Source of the DNA: Taudactylus pleione
Lineage: Eukaryota > Chordata > Amphibia > Anura > Myobatrachidae
Assembly (NCBI GenBank): GCA_031769625.1
Contig: JAUIMM010002323.1
Location: 62,001 to 126,000 of the forward strand
Length of the DNA stretch: 64,000 bases
Direction: 5' to 3'
Part shown: piece after piece, positions 35,340 through 48,150 of the stretch
Layout: each line of letters starts with the position of its first letter
Numbering within the stretch: position 1 is the stretch's first letter
The notes under the pieces: model-generated
Databases searched by the model: none
Told to the model about the DNA's origin: nothing
The model's input: the letters and a program-made list of their open reading frames with translations, nothing else
Made by a program: the position numbers and the translations under genes

Positions 35340-37910
35340 AAATGTGATGTGAAATGGTTTTTCTCCCATGTTGCTTTTAAGAGAAAACAGCAAATGCAAG
35401 TTTTAGGCCAAAATGCATTGAAAGCAATGGAAATAACAAAAGCGCATACTTTGTGATATCTCCTCTTGTAGCAAACACAGACAGCTCAAAATTTCACTGG
35501 ATGTGTTGAAGACCAAGACCCACAAATGTGATGTGAAATGGTTTTTCTCCCATGTTGCGTTTAAGAGAAAACAGCAAATGCACGTTTTAGGCCAAAATGC
35601 ATTGAAAGCAATGAAAACACAAAAGCGCATACTTTGTGTTATCTCCTCTTGTAGCAAACACAGACAGCTCAAAATTTCACTGGATGTGTTGAAGACCAAG
35701 ACCCACAAATGTGATGTGAAATGGTTTTTCTCCCATGTTGCGTTTAAGAGAAAACAGCAAATGCACGTTTTAGGCCAAAATGCATTGAAAGCAATGGAAA
35801 TAACAAAAGCGCATACTTTGTGATATCTCCTCTTGTAGCAAACACAGACAGCTCAAAATTTCACTGGATGTGTTGAAGACCAAGACCCACAAATATGATG
35901 TGAAATGGTTTTTCTCCCATGTTGCGTTTAAGAGAAAACAGCAAATGCACGTTTTAGGCCAAAATGCATTGAAAGCAATGAAAACACAAAAGCGCATACT
36001 TTGTGTTATCTCCTCTTGTAGCAAACACAGACAGCTCAAAATTTCACTGGATGTGTTGAAGACCAAGACCCACAAATGTGATGTGAAATGGTTTTTCTCC
36101 CATGTTGCGTTTATGAGAAAACAGCAAATGCAAGTTTTAGGCCAAAATGCATTGAAAGCAATGGAAATAACAAAAGCGCATACTTTGTGATATCTCCTCT
36201 TGTAGCAAACACAGACAGCTCAAAATTTCACTGGATGTGTTGAAGACCAAGACACACAAATGTGATGTGAAATGGTTTTTCTCCCATGTTGCGTTTAAGA
36301 GAAAACAGCAAATGCACGTTTTAGGCCAAAATGCATTGAAAGCAATGAAAACTCAAAAGCGCATACTTTGTGTTATCTCCTCTTGTAGCAAACACAGACA
36401 GCTCAAAATTTCACTGGATGTGTTGAAGACCAAGACCCACAAATGTGATGTGAAATGGTTTTTCTCCCATGTTGCGTTTAAGAGAAAACAGCAAATGCAA
36501 GTTTTAGGCCAAAATGCATTGAAAGCAATGGAAATAACAAAAGCGCATACTTTGTGATATCTCCTCTTGTAGCAAACACAGACAGCTCAAAATTGCACTG
36601 GATGTGTTGAAGACCAAGACCCACAAATATGATGTGAAATGGTTTTTCTCCCATGTTGCTTTTAAGAGAAAACAGCAAATGCAAGTTTTAGGCCAAAATG
36701 CATTGAAAGCAATGGAAATAACAAAAGCGCATACTTTGTGATATCTCCTCTTGTAGCAAACACAGACAGCTCAAAATTTCACTGGATGTGTTGAAGACCA
36801 AGACCCACAAATGTGATGTGAAATGGTTTTTCTCCCATGTTGCGTTTAAGAGAAAACAGCAAATGCACGTTTTAGGCCAAAATGCATTGAAAGCAATGAA
36901 AACACAAAAGCGCATACTTTGTGTTATCTCCTCTTGTAGCAAACACAGACAGCTCAAAATTTCACTGGATGTGTTGAAGACCAAGACCCACAAATGTGAT
37001 GTGAAATGGTTTTTCTCACATGTTGCGTTTAAGAGAAAACAGCAAATGCACGTTTTAGGCCAAAATGCATTGAAAGCAATGGAAATAACAAAAGCGCATA
37101 CTTTGTGATATCTCCTCTTGTAGCAAACACAGACAGCTCAAAATTTCACTGGATGTGTTGAAGACCAAGACCCACAAATATGATGTGAAATGGTTTTTCT
37201 CCCATGTTGTGTTTAAGAGAAAACAGCAAATGCACGTTTTAGGCCAAAATGCATTGAAAGCAATGAAAACACAAAAGCGCATACTTTGTGTTATCTCCTC
37301 TTGTAGCAAACACAGACAGCTCAAAATTTCACTGGATGTGTTGAAGACCAAGACCCACAAATGTGATGTGAAATGGTTTTTCTCCCATGTTGCGTTTAAG
37401 AGAAAACAGCAAATGCAAGTTTTAGGCCAAAATGCATTGAAAGCAATGGAAATAACAAAAGCGCATACTTTGTGATATCTCCTCTTGTAGCAAACACAGG
37501 CAGCTCAAAATTTCACTGGATGTGTTGAAGACCAAGACCCACAAATGTGATGTGAAATGGTTTTTCTCCCATGTTGCGTTTAAGAGAAAACAGCAAATGC
37601 ACGTTTTAGGCCAAAATGCTTTGAAAGCAATGAAAACAACAAAAGTGCATACTTTGTGATATCTCCTCTTGTAGCAAACACAGACAGCTCAAAATTTCAC
37701 TGGATGTGTTGAAGACCAAGACCCACAAATGTGATGTGAAATGGTTTTTCTCCCATGTTGCGTTTAGGAGAAAACAGCAAATGCTCGTTTTATGCCAAAA
37801 TGCATTGAAAGCAATGGATACAACAAAAGCGCATACTTTGTGATATCTCCTCTTGTAGCAAACACAGACAGCTCAAAATTTCACTGGATGTGTTGAAGAC
37901 CAAGACCCAC
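35340..37910. repeat. 14-mer HOR of 2,571 bp, copy 2 of 3
   Basis: All unit markers of copy 1 recur at exactly +2,571: tatgag at 36,112, ctcacatg near 37,017, ttgtgttt near 37,207, the cacaggcag G at 37,500 and ggagaaaac near 37,767. No difference from copy 3 was noticed by eye. Identical length and shared private variants show very recent tandem duplication or ongoing homogenisation. Confidence 0.92.
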
Positions 37911-40481
37911 AAATGTGATGTGAAATGGTTTTTCTCCCATGTTGCTTTTAAGAGAAAACAGCAAATGCAAGTTTTAGGCCAAAATGCATTGAAAGCAATG
38001 GAAATAACAAAAGCGCATACTTTGTGATATCTCCTCTTGTAGCAAACACAGACAGCTCAAAATTTCACTGGATGTGTTGAAGACCAAGACCCACAAATGT
38101 GATGTGAAATGGTTTTTCTCCCATGTTGCGTTTAAGAGAAAACAGCAAATGCACGTTTTAGGCCAAAATGCATTGAAAGCAATGAAAACACAAAAGCGCA
38201 TACTTTGTGTTATCTCCTCTTGTAGCAAACACAGACAGCTCAAAATTTCACTGGATGTGTTGAAGACCAAGACCCACAAATGTGATGTGAAATGGTTTTT
38301 CTCCCATGTTGCGTTTAAGAGAAAACAGCAAATGCACGTTTTAGGCCAAAATGCATTGAAAGCAATGGAAATAACAAAAGCGCATACTTTGTGATATCTC
38401 CTCTTGTAGCAAACACAGACAGCTCAAAATTTCACTGGATGTGTTGAAGACCAAGACCCACAAATATGATGTGAAATGGTTTTTCTCCCATGTTGCGTTT
38501 AAGAGAAAACAGCAAATGCACGTTTTAGGCCAAAATGCATTGAAAGCAATGAAAACACAAAAGCGCATACTTTGTGTTATCTCCTCTTGTAGCAAACACA
38601 GACAGCTCAAAATTTCACTGGATGTGTTGAAGACCAAGACCCACAAATGTGATGTGAAATGGTTTTTCTCCCATGTTGCGTTTATGAGAAAACAGCAAAT
38701 GCAAGTTTTAGGCCAAAATGCATTGAAAGCAATGGAAATAACAAAAGCGCATACTTTGTGATATCTCCTCTTGTAGCAAACACAGACAGCTCAAAATTTC
38801 ACTGGATGTGTTGAAGACCAAGACACACAAATGTGATGTGAAATGGTTTTTCTCCCATGTTGCGTTTAAGAGAAAACAGCAAATGCACGTTTTAGGCCAA
38901 AATGCATTGAAAGCAATGAAAACTCAAAAGCGCATACTTTGTGTTATCTCCTCTTGTAGCAAACACAGACAGCTCAAAATTTCACTGGATGTGTTGAAGA
39001 CCAAGACCCACAAATGTGATGTGAAATGGTTTTTCTCCCATGTTGCGTTTAAGAGAAAACAGCAAATGCAAGTTTTAGGCCAAAATGCATTGAAAGCAAT
39101 GGAAATAACAAAAGCGCATACTTTGTGATATCTCCTCTTGTAGCAAACACAGACAGCTCAAAATTGCACTGGATGTGTTGAAGACCAAGACCCACAAATA
39201 TGATGTGAAATGGTTTTTCTCCCATGTTGCTTTTAAGAGAAAACAGCAAATGCAAGTTTTAGGCCAAAATGCATTGAAAGCAATGGAAATAACAAAAGCG
39301 CATACTTTGTGATATCTCCTCTTGTAGCAAACACAGACAGCTCAAAATTTCACTGGATGTGTTGAAGACCAAGACCCACAAATGTGATGTGAAATGGTTT
39401 TTCTCCCATGTTGCGTTTAAGAGAAAACAGCAAATGCACGTTTTAGGCCAAAATGCATTGAAAGCAATGAAAACACAAAAGCGCATACTTTGTGTTATCT
39501 CCTCTTGTAGCAAACACAGACAGCTCAAAATTTCACTGGATGTGTTGAAGACCAAGACCCACAAATGTGATGTGAAATGGTTTTTCTCACATGTTGCGTT
39601 TAAGAGAAAACAGCAAATGCACGTTTTAGGCCAAAATGCATTGAAAGCAATGGAAATAACAAAAGCGCATACTTTGTGATATCTCCTCTTGTAGCAAACA
39701 CAGACAGCTCAAAATTTCACTGGATGTGTTGAAGACCAAGACCCACAAATATGATGTGAAATGGTTTTTCTCCCATGTTGTGTTTAAGAGAAAACAGCAA
39801 ATGCACGTTTTAGGCCAAAATGCATTGAAAGCAATGAAAACACAAAAGCGCATACTTTGTGTTATCTCCTCTTGTAGCAAACACAGACAGCTCAAAATTT
39901 CACTGGATGTGTTGAAGACCAAGACCCACAAATGTGATGTGAAATGGTTTTTCTCCCATGTTGCGTTTAAGAGAAAACAGCAAATGCAAGTTTTAGGCCA
40001 AAATGCATTGAAAGCAATGGAAATAACAAAAGCGCATACTTTGTGATATCTCCTCTTGTAGCAAACACAGGCAGCTCAAAATTTCACTGGATGTGTTGAA
40101 GACCAAGACCCACAAATGTGATGTGAAATGGTTTTTCTCCCATGTTGCGTTTAAGAGAAAACAGCAAATGCACGTTTTAGGCCAAAATGCTTTGAAAGCA
40201 ATGAAAACAACAAAAGTGCATACTTTGTGATATCTCCTCTTGTAGCAAACACAGACAGCTCAAAATTTCACTGGATGTGTTGAAGACCAAGACCCACAAA
40301 TGTGATGTGAAATGGTTTTTCTCCCATGTTGCGTTTAGGAGAAAACAGCAAATGCTCGTTTTATGCCAAAATGCATTGAAAGCAATGGATACAACAAAAG
40401 CGCATACTTTGTGATATCTCCTCTTGTAGCAAACACAGACAGCTCAAAATTTCACTGGATGTGTTGAAGACCAAGACCCAC
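37911..40481. repeat. 14-mer HOR of 2,571 bp, copy 3 of 3
   Basis: The markers recur again at +2,571: tatgag at 38,683, ctcacatg near 39,588, ttgtgttt near 39,778, the cacaggcag G at 40,071 and ggagaaaac near 40,338. The sequence after 40,482 starts like a fourth unit but departs near 40,584, where it reads aagtcc instead of aagcgc and continues with the aaaagg monomer. Confidence 0.92.
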
Positions 40482-41572
40482 AAATGTGATGTGAAATGGT
40501 TTTTCTCCCATGTTGCTTTTAAGAGAAAACAGCAAATGCAAGTTTTAGGCCAAAATGCATTGAAAGCAATGGAAATAACAAAAGTCCATACTTTGTGATA
40601 TCTCCTCTTGTAGCAAACACAGACAGCTCAAAATTGCACTGGATGTGTTGAAGACCAAGACCCACAAATATGATGTGAAAAGGTTTTTCTCCCATGTTGC
40701 GTTTAAGAGAAAACAGCAAATGCACGTTTTAGGCCAAAATGCATTGAAAGCAATGAAAACAACAAAAGCGCATACTTTGTGATATCTCCTCTTGTAGCAA
40801 ACACAGACAGCTCAAAATTTCACTGGATGTGTTGAAGACCAAGACCCACAAATGTGATGTGAAATGGTTTTTCTCCCATGTTGCGTTTAAGAGAAAACAG
40901 CAACTGCACGTTTTAGGCCAAAATGCTTTGAAAGCAATGGAAACAACAAAAGCGCATACTTTGTGATATCTCCTCTTGTAGCAAACACAGACAGCTCAAA
41001 ATTTCACTGGATGTGTTGAAGACCAAGACCCACAAATATGATGTGAAAAGGTTTTTCTCCCATGTTGCGTTTAAGAGAAAACAGCAAATGCACGTTTTAG
41101 GCCAAAATGCATTGAAAGCAATGGAAACAACAAAAGCGCATACTTTGTGATATCTCCTCTTGTAGCAAACACAGACAGCTCAAAATTTCACTGGATGTGT
41201 TGAAGACCAAGACCCACAAATGTGATGTGAAATGGTTTTTCTCCCATGTTGCTTTTAAGAGAAAACAGCAAATGCAAGTTTTAGGCCAAAATGCATTGAA
41301 AGCAATGGAAATAACAAAAGTCCATACTTTGTGATATCTCCTCTTGTAGCAAACACAGACAGCTCAAAATTGCACTGGATGTGTTGAAGACCAAGACCCA
41401 CAAATGTGATGTGAAATGGTTTTTCTCCCATGTTGCGTTTAAGAGAAAACAGCAAATGCACGTTTTAGGCCAAAATGCATTGAAAGCAATGAAAACAACA
41501 AATGCGCATACTTTGTGATAAATCCTCTTGTAGCAAACACAGACAGCTCAAAATTTCACTGGATGTGTTGAA
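40482..41572. repeat. 184-bp-only block with caactgc and aaaagg monomers
   Basis: Six monomers, all 184 bp. The order is aagtcc/aaattgcac, aaaagg, a caactgc monomer (near 40,903), a second aaaagg monomer, a second aagtcc monomer and a monomer with gataaatcc. A similar order is seen at 47.1-47.9 kb. The cagcaactgc variant first appears in the window here. Confidence 0.78.
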
Positions 41573-44500
41573 GACCAAGACACACAAATGTGATGTGAAA
41601 TGGTTTTTCTCCCATGTTGCGTTTAAGAGAAAACAGCAACTGCACGTTTTAGGCCAAAATGCTTTGAAAGCAATGGAAACAACAAAAGCGCATACTTTGT
41701 GATATCTCCTCTTGTAGCAAACACAGACAGCTCAAAATTTCACTGGATGTGTTGAAGACCAAGACCCACAAATGTGATGTGAAATGGTTTTTCTCCCATG
41801 TTGCGTTTAAGAGAAAACAGCAAATGCACGTTTTAGGCCAAAATGCATTGAAAGCAATGGAAACAACAAAAGCGCATACTTTGTGTTATCTCCTCTTGTA
41901 GCAAACACAGACAGCTCAAAATTTCACTGGATGTGTTGAAGACCAAAACCCACAAATGTGATGTGAAATGGTTTTTCTCCCATGTTGCGTTTAAGAGAAA
42001 ACAGCAAATGCAAGTTTTAGGCCAAAATGCATTGAAAGCAATGGAAATAACAAAAGCGCATACTTTGTGATATCTCCTCTTGTAGCAAACACAGACAGCT
42101 CAAAATTTCACTGGATGTGTTGAAGACCAAAACCCACAAATGTGATGTGAAATGGTTTTTCTCCCATGTTGCGTTTAAGAGAAAACAGCAAATGCAAGTT
42201 TTAGGCCAAAATACATTGAAAGCAATGGAAATAACAAAAGCGCATACTTTGTGATATCTCCTCTTCTAGCAAACACAGACAGCTCAAAATTTCACTGGAT
42301 GTGTTGAAGACCAAGACCCACAAATGTGATGTGAAATGGTTTTTCTCCCATGTTGCGTTTAAGAGAAAACAGCAAATGCACGTTTTAGGCCAAAATGCAT
42401 TGAAAGCAATGGAAACAACAAAAGCGCATACTTTGTGATATCTCCTCTTGTAGCAAACACAGACAGCTCAAAATTTCACTGGATGTGTTGAAGACCAAGA
42501 CCCACAAATGTGATGTGAAATGGTTTTTCTCCCATGTTGCGTTTAAGAGAAAATAGCAAATGCTCGTTTTATGCCAAAATGCATTGAAAGCAATGGAAAC
42601 AACAAAAGCGCATACTTTGTGATATCTCCTCTTGTAGCAAACACAGACAGCTCAAAATTTCACTGGATGTGTTGAAGACCAAGACCCACAAATGTGATGT
42701 GAAATGGTTTTTCTCCCATGTTGCGTTTAAGAGAAAACAGCAAATGCAAGTTTTAGGCCAAAATGCATTGAAAGCAATGGAAATAACAAAAGCGCATACT
42801 TTGTGATATCTCCTCTTGTAGCAAACACAGACAGCTCAAAATTTCACTGGATGTGTTGAAGACCAAGACCCACAAATGTGATGTGAAATGGTTTTTCTCC
42901 CATGTTGCGTTTAAGAGAAAACAGCAAATGCACGTTTTAGGCCAAAATGCTTTGAAAGCAATGAAAACAACAAAAGTGCATACTTTGTGATATCTCCTCT
43001 TGTAGCAAACACAGACAGCTCAAAATTTCACTGGATGTGTTGAAGACCAAGACCCACAAATGTGATGTGAAATGGATTTTCTCCCATGTTGCGTTTAAGA
43101 GAAAACAGCAAATGCTCGTTTTATGCCAAAATGCATTGAAAGCAATGGAAATAACAAAAGTCCATACTTTGTGATATCTCCTCTTGTAGCAAACACAGAC
43201 AGCTCAAAATTGCACTGGATGTGTTGAAGACCAAGACCCACAAATATGATGTGAAAAGGTTTTTCTCCCATGTTGCGTTTAAGAGAAAACAGCAAATGCA
43301 CGTTTTAGGCCAAAATGCATTGAAAGCAATGAAAACAACAAAAGCGCATACTTTGTGATATCTCCTCTTGTAGCAAACACAGACAGCTCAAAATTTCACT
43401 GGATGTGTTGAAGACCAAGACCCACAAATGTGATGTGAAATGGTTTTTCTCCCATGTTGCGTTTAAGAGAAAACAGCAAATGCACGTTTTAGGCCAAAAT
43501 GCTTTGAAAGCAATGGAAACAACAAAAGCGCATACTTTATGTTATCTCCTCTTGAGGCAAACACAGACAGCTCAAAATTTCACTGGATGTGTTGAAGACC
43601 AAAACCCACAAATGTGATGTGAAATGGTTTTTCTCCCATGTTGCATTTAAGAGAAAACAGCAAATGCAAGTTTTAGACCAAAATGCATTGAAAGCAATGG
43701 AAATAACAAAAGCGCATACTTTGTGATATCTCCTCTTGTAGCAAACACAGACAGCTCAAAATTTCACTGGATGTGTTGAAGACCAAGACCCACAAATGTG
43801 ATGTGAAATGGTTTTTCTCCCATGTTGCGTTTAAGAGAAAACAGCAACTGCACGTTTTAGGCCAAAATGCTTTGAAAGCAATGGAAACAACAAAAGCGCA
43901 TACTTTGTGATATCTCCTCTTGTAGCAAACACAGACAGCTCAAAATTTCACTGGATGTGTTGAAGACCAAGACCCACAAATATGATGTGAAAAGGTTTTT
44001 CTCCCATGTTGCGTTTAAGAGAAAACAGCAAATGCACGTTTTAGGCAAAAAGGCATTGAAAGCAATGGAAACAACAAAAGCGCATACTTTGTGATATCTC
44101 CTCTTGTAGCAAACACAGACAGCTCAAAATTTCACTGGATGTGTTGAAGACCAAGACCCACAAATGTGATGTGAAATGGTTTTTCTCCCATGTTGCTTTT
44201 AAGAGAAAACAGCAAATGCAAGTTTTAGGCCAAAATGCATTGAAAGCAATGGAAATAACAAAAGTCCATACTTTGTGATATCTCCTCTTGTAGCAAACAC
44301 AGACAGCTCAAAATTTCACTGGATGTGTTGAAGACCAAGACCCACAAATGTGATGTGAAATGGTTTTTCTCCCATGTTGCGTTTAAGAGAAAACAGCAAA
44401 TGCACGTTTTAGGCCAAAATGCATTGAAAGCAATGAAAACAACAAAAGCGCATACTTTGTGATATCTCCTCTTGTAGCAAACACAGACAGCTCAAAATTT

Positions 44501-44770
44501 CACTGGATGTGTTGAAGACCAAGACCCACAAATGTGATGTGAAATGGTTTTTCTCCCATGTTACGTTTAAGAGAAAAAGCAAATGCACGTTTTAGGCCAA
44601 AATGCTTTGAAAGCAATGGAAACAACAAAAGCGCATACTTTGTGTTATCTCCTCTTGAGGCAAACACAGACAGCTCAAAATTTCACTGGATGTGTTGAAG
44701 ACCAAAACCCACAAATGTGATGTGAAATGGTTTTTCTCCCATGTTGCATTTAAGAGAAAACAGCAAATGC
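41573..44770. repeat. 3.2-kb block duplicated 17.28 kb downstream, copy 1
   Basis: Rare markers recur at offset 17,278: gaccaagacacac (41,573 and 58,851), atacattg (42,211 and 59,489) and aaatagcaaatgctcg (42,554 and 59,832 at the variant T). Downstream of the junction at 60.32 kb the offset becomes 17,288: ttttagacc (43,671 and 60,959), cagcaactgc (near 43,843 and 61,131) and gagaaaaagc (44,571 and 61,859). The block has no 183-bp monomers. It holds a chimeric monomer at about 43.06-43.24 kb. Copy-specific changes include cttctagc near 42,265, ttaggcaaaaagg near 44,041 and ttacgttt near 44,562. Confidence 0.87.
43060..43245 (+). repeat. Chimeric monomer joining cassette monomers 2 and 3
   Basis: The left half has atgctcg and ttatgcc, diagnostic of cassette monomer 2. 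The right half has ggaaataac, aagtccatac and aaattgcac, diagnostic of monomer 3. The next monomer is the aaaagg type, so one monomer has been lost by exchange between positions of about 70 and 90 in the unit. It also carries a private tggattttctc. Confidence 0.78.
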
Positions 44771-47090
44771 AAGTTTTAGGCCAAAATGCATTGAAAGCAA
44801 TGGAAATAACAAAAGCGCATACTTTGTGATATCTCCTCTTGTAGCAAACACAGACAGCTCAAAATTGCACTGGATGTGTTGAAGACCAAGACCCACAAAT
44901 ATGATGTGAAATGGTTTTTCTCCCATGTTGCTTTTAAGAGAAAACAGCAAATGCAAGTTTTAGGCCAAAATGCATTGAAAGCAATGGAAATAACAAAAGC
45001 GCATACTTTGTGATATCTCCTCTTGTAGCAAACACAGACAGCTCAAAATTTCACTGGATGTGTTGAAGACCAAGACCCACAAATGTGATGTGAAATGGTT
45101 TTTCTCCCATGTTGCGTTTAAGAGAAAACAGCAAATGCACGTTTTAGGCCAAAATGCATTGAAAGCAATGAAAACACAAAAGCGCATACTTTGTGTTATC
45201 TCCTCTTGTAGCAAACACAGACAGCTCAAAATTTCACTGGATGTGTTGAAGACCAAGACCCACAAATGTGATGTGAAATGGTTTTTCTCCCATGTTGCGT
45301 TTAAGAGAAAACAGCAAATGCACGTTTTAGGTCCAAATGCATTGAAAGCAATGGAAATAACAAAAGCACATACTTTGTGATATCTCCTCTTGTAGCAAAC
45401 ACAGACAGCTCAAAATTTCACTGGATGTGTTGAAGACCAAGACCCACAAATATGATGTGAAATGGTTTTTCTCCCATGTTGCGTTTAAGAGAAAACAGCA
45501 AATGCACGTTTTAGGCCAAATTGCATTGAAAGCAATGAAAACACAAAAGCGCATACTTTGTGTTATCTCCTCTTGTAGCAAACACAGACAGCTCAAAATT
45601 TCACTGGATGTGTTGAAGACCAAGACCCACAAATGTGATGTGAAATGGTTTTTCTCCCATGTTGCGTTTAAGAGAAAACAGCAAATGCAAGTTTTAGGCC
45701 AAAATGCATTGAAAGCAATGGAAATAACAAAAGCGCATACTTTGTGATATCTCCTCTTGTAGCAAACACAGACAGCTCAAAATTTCACTGGATGTGTTGA
45801 AGACCAAGACACACAAATGTGATGTGAAATGGTTTTTCTCCCATGTTGCGTTTAAGAGAAAACAGCAAATGCACGTTTTAGGCCAAAATGCATTGAAAGC
45901 AATGAAAACTCAAAAGCGCATACTTTGTGTTATCTCCTCTTGTAGCAAACACAGACAGCTCAAAATTTCACTGGATGTGTTGAAGACCAAGACCCAAAAA
46001 TGTGATGTGAAATGGTTTTTCTCCCATGTTGCGTTTAAGAGAAAACAGCAAATGCAAGTTTTAGGCCAAAATGCATTGAAAGCAATGGAAATAACAAAAG
46101 CGCATACTTTGTGATATCTCCTCTTGTAGCAAACACAGACAGCTCAAAATTGCACTGGATGTGTTGAAGACCAAGACCCACAAATATGATGTGAAATGGT
46201 TTTTCTCCCATGTTGCTTTTAAGAGAAAACAGCAAATGCAAGTTTTAGGCCAAAATGCATTGAAAGCAATGGAAATAACAAAAGCGCATACTTTGTGATA
46301 TCTCCTCTTGTAGCAAACACAGACAGCTCAAAATTTCACTGGATGTGTTGAAGACCAAGACCCACAAATGTGATGTGAAATGGTTTTTCTCCCATGTTGC
46401 GTTTAAGAGAAAACAGCAAATGCACGTTTTAGGCCAAAATGCATTGAAAGCAATGAAAACACAAAAGCGCATACTGTGTGTTATCTCCTCTTGTAGCAAA
46501 TACAGACAGCTCAAAATTTCACTGGATGTGTTGAAGACCAAGACCCACAAATGTGATGTGAAATGGTTTTTCTCACATGTTGCGTTTAAGAGAAAACAGC
46601 AAATGCACGTTTTAGGCCAAAATGCATTGAAAGCAATGGAAATAACAAAAGCGCATACTTTGTGATATCTCCTCTTGTAGCAAACACAGACAGATCAAAA
46701 TTTCACTGGATGTGTTGAAGACCAAGACCCACAAATATGATGTGAAATGGTTTTTCTCCCATGTTGTGTTTAAGAGAAAACAGCAAATGCACGTTTTAGG
46801 CCAAAATGCATTGAAAGCAATGAAAACACAAAAGCGCATACTTTGTGTTATCTCCTCTTGTAGCAAACACAGACAGCTCAAAATTTCACTGGATGTGTTG
46901 AAGACCAAGACCCACAAATGTGATGTGAAATGGTTTTTCTCCCATGTTGCGTTTAAGAGAAAACAGCAAATGCAAGTTTTAGGCCAAAATGCATTGAAAG
47001 CAATGGAAATAACAAAAGCGCATACTTTGTGATATCTCCTCTTGTAGCAAACACAGACAGCTCAAAATTTCACTGGAAGTGTTGAAGACC
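44660..47090. repeat. 2.4-kb block duplicated 3,490 bp downstream, copy 1
   Basis: The match to 48,150-50,580 is at constant offset 3,490. Shared rare variants are gacccaaaaa (45,991 and 49,481), caaatacag (near 46,498 and 49,988), a ctcacatg monomer, cagatcaaaa (46,691 and 50,181) and ttgtgttt. The order also resembles the 2,571-bp HOR at 33-35 kb. Changes only in this copy: ggtccaaatg near 45,331, agcacatac near 45,367, ccaaattgc near 45,518 and actgtgtg near 46,475. Confidence 0.86.
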
Positions 47091-48150
47091 AAGACCCACA
47101 AATGTGATGTGAAATGGTTTTTCTCCCATGTTGCGTTTAAGAGAAAACAGCAACTGCACGTTTTAGGCCAAAATGCTTTGAAAGCAATGGAAACAACAAA
47201 AGCGCATACTTTGTAATATCTCCTCTAGTAGCAAACACAGACAGCTCAAAATTTCACTGGATGTGTTGAAGACCAAGACCCACAAATATGATGTGAAAAG
47301 GTTTTTCTCCCATGTTGCGTTTAAGAGAAAACAGCAAATGCACGTTTTAGGCCAAAATGCATTGAAAGCAATGGAAACAACAAAAGCGCATACTTTGTGA
47401 TATCTCCTCTTGTAGCAAACACAGACAGCTCAAAATTTCACTGGATGTGTTGAAGACCAAGACCCACAAATGTGATGTGAAATGGTTTTTCTCCCATGTT
47501 GCTTTTAAGAGAAAACAGCAAATGCAAGTTTTAGGCCAAAATGCATTGAAAGCAATGGAAATAACAAAAGTCCATACTTTGTGATATCTCCTCTTGTAGC
47601 AAACACAGACAGCTCAAAATTGCACTGGATGTGTTGAAGACCAAGACCCACAAATGTGATGTGAAATGGTTTTTCTCCCATGTTGCGTTTAAGAGAAAAC
47701 AGCAAATGCACGTTTTAGGCCAAAATGCATTGAAAGCAATGAAAACAACAAAAGCGCAAACTTTGTGATAAATCCTCTTGTAGCAAACACAGACAGCTCA
47801 AAATTTCACTGGATGTGTTGAAGACCAAGACCCACAAATGTGATGTGAAATGGTTTTTCTCCCATGTTGCATTTAAGAGAAAAAGCAAATGCACGTTTTA
47901 GGCCAAAATGCTTTGAAAGCAATGGAAACAACAAAAGCGCATACTTTGTGTTATCTCCTCTTGAGGCAAACACAGACAGCTCAAAATTTCACTGGATGTG
48001 TTGAAGACCAAGACACACAAATGTGATGTGAAATGGTTTTTCTCCCATGTTGCGTTTAAGAGAAAACAGCAACTGCACGTTTTAGGCCAAAATGCTTTGA
48101 AAGCAATGGAAACAACAAAAGCGCATACTTTGTGATATCTCCTCTTGTAG
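47090..48150. repeat. 184-bp-only spacer block between the 3,490-bp duplicates
   Basis: About six monomers in the order caactgc, aaaagg, aagtcc, gataaatcc, a gagg monomer with gagaaaaagc, then a gacacac/caactgc monomer. Private changes include ggaagtg near 47,075, tttgtaatatc near 47,211, ctctagtagc near 47,224 and gcgcaaac near 47,756. The order resembles 40.9-41.7 kb. Confidence 0.75.
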
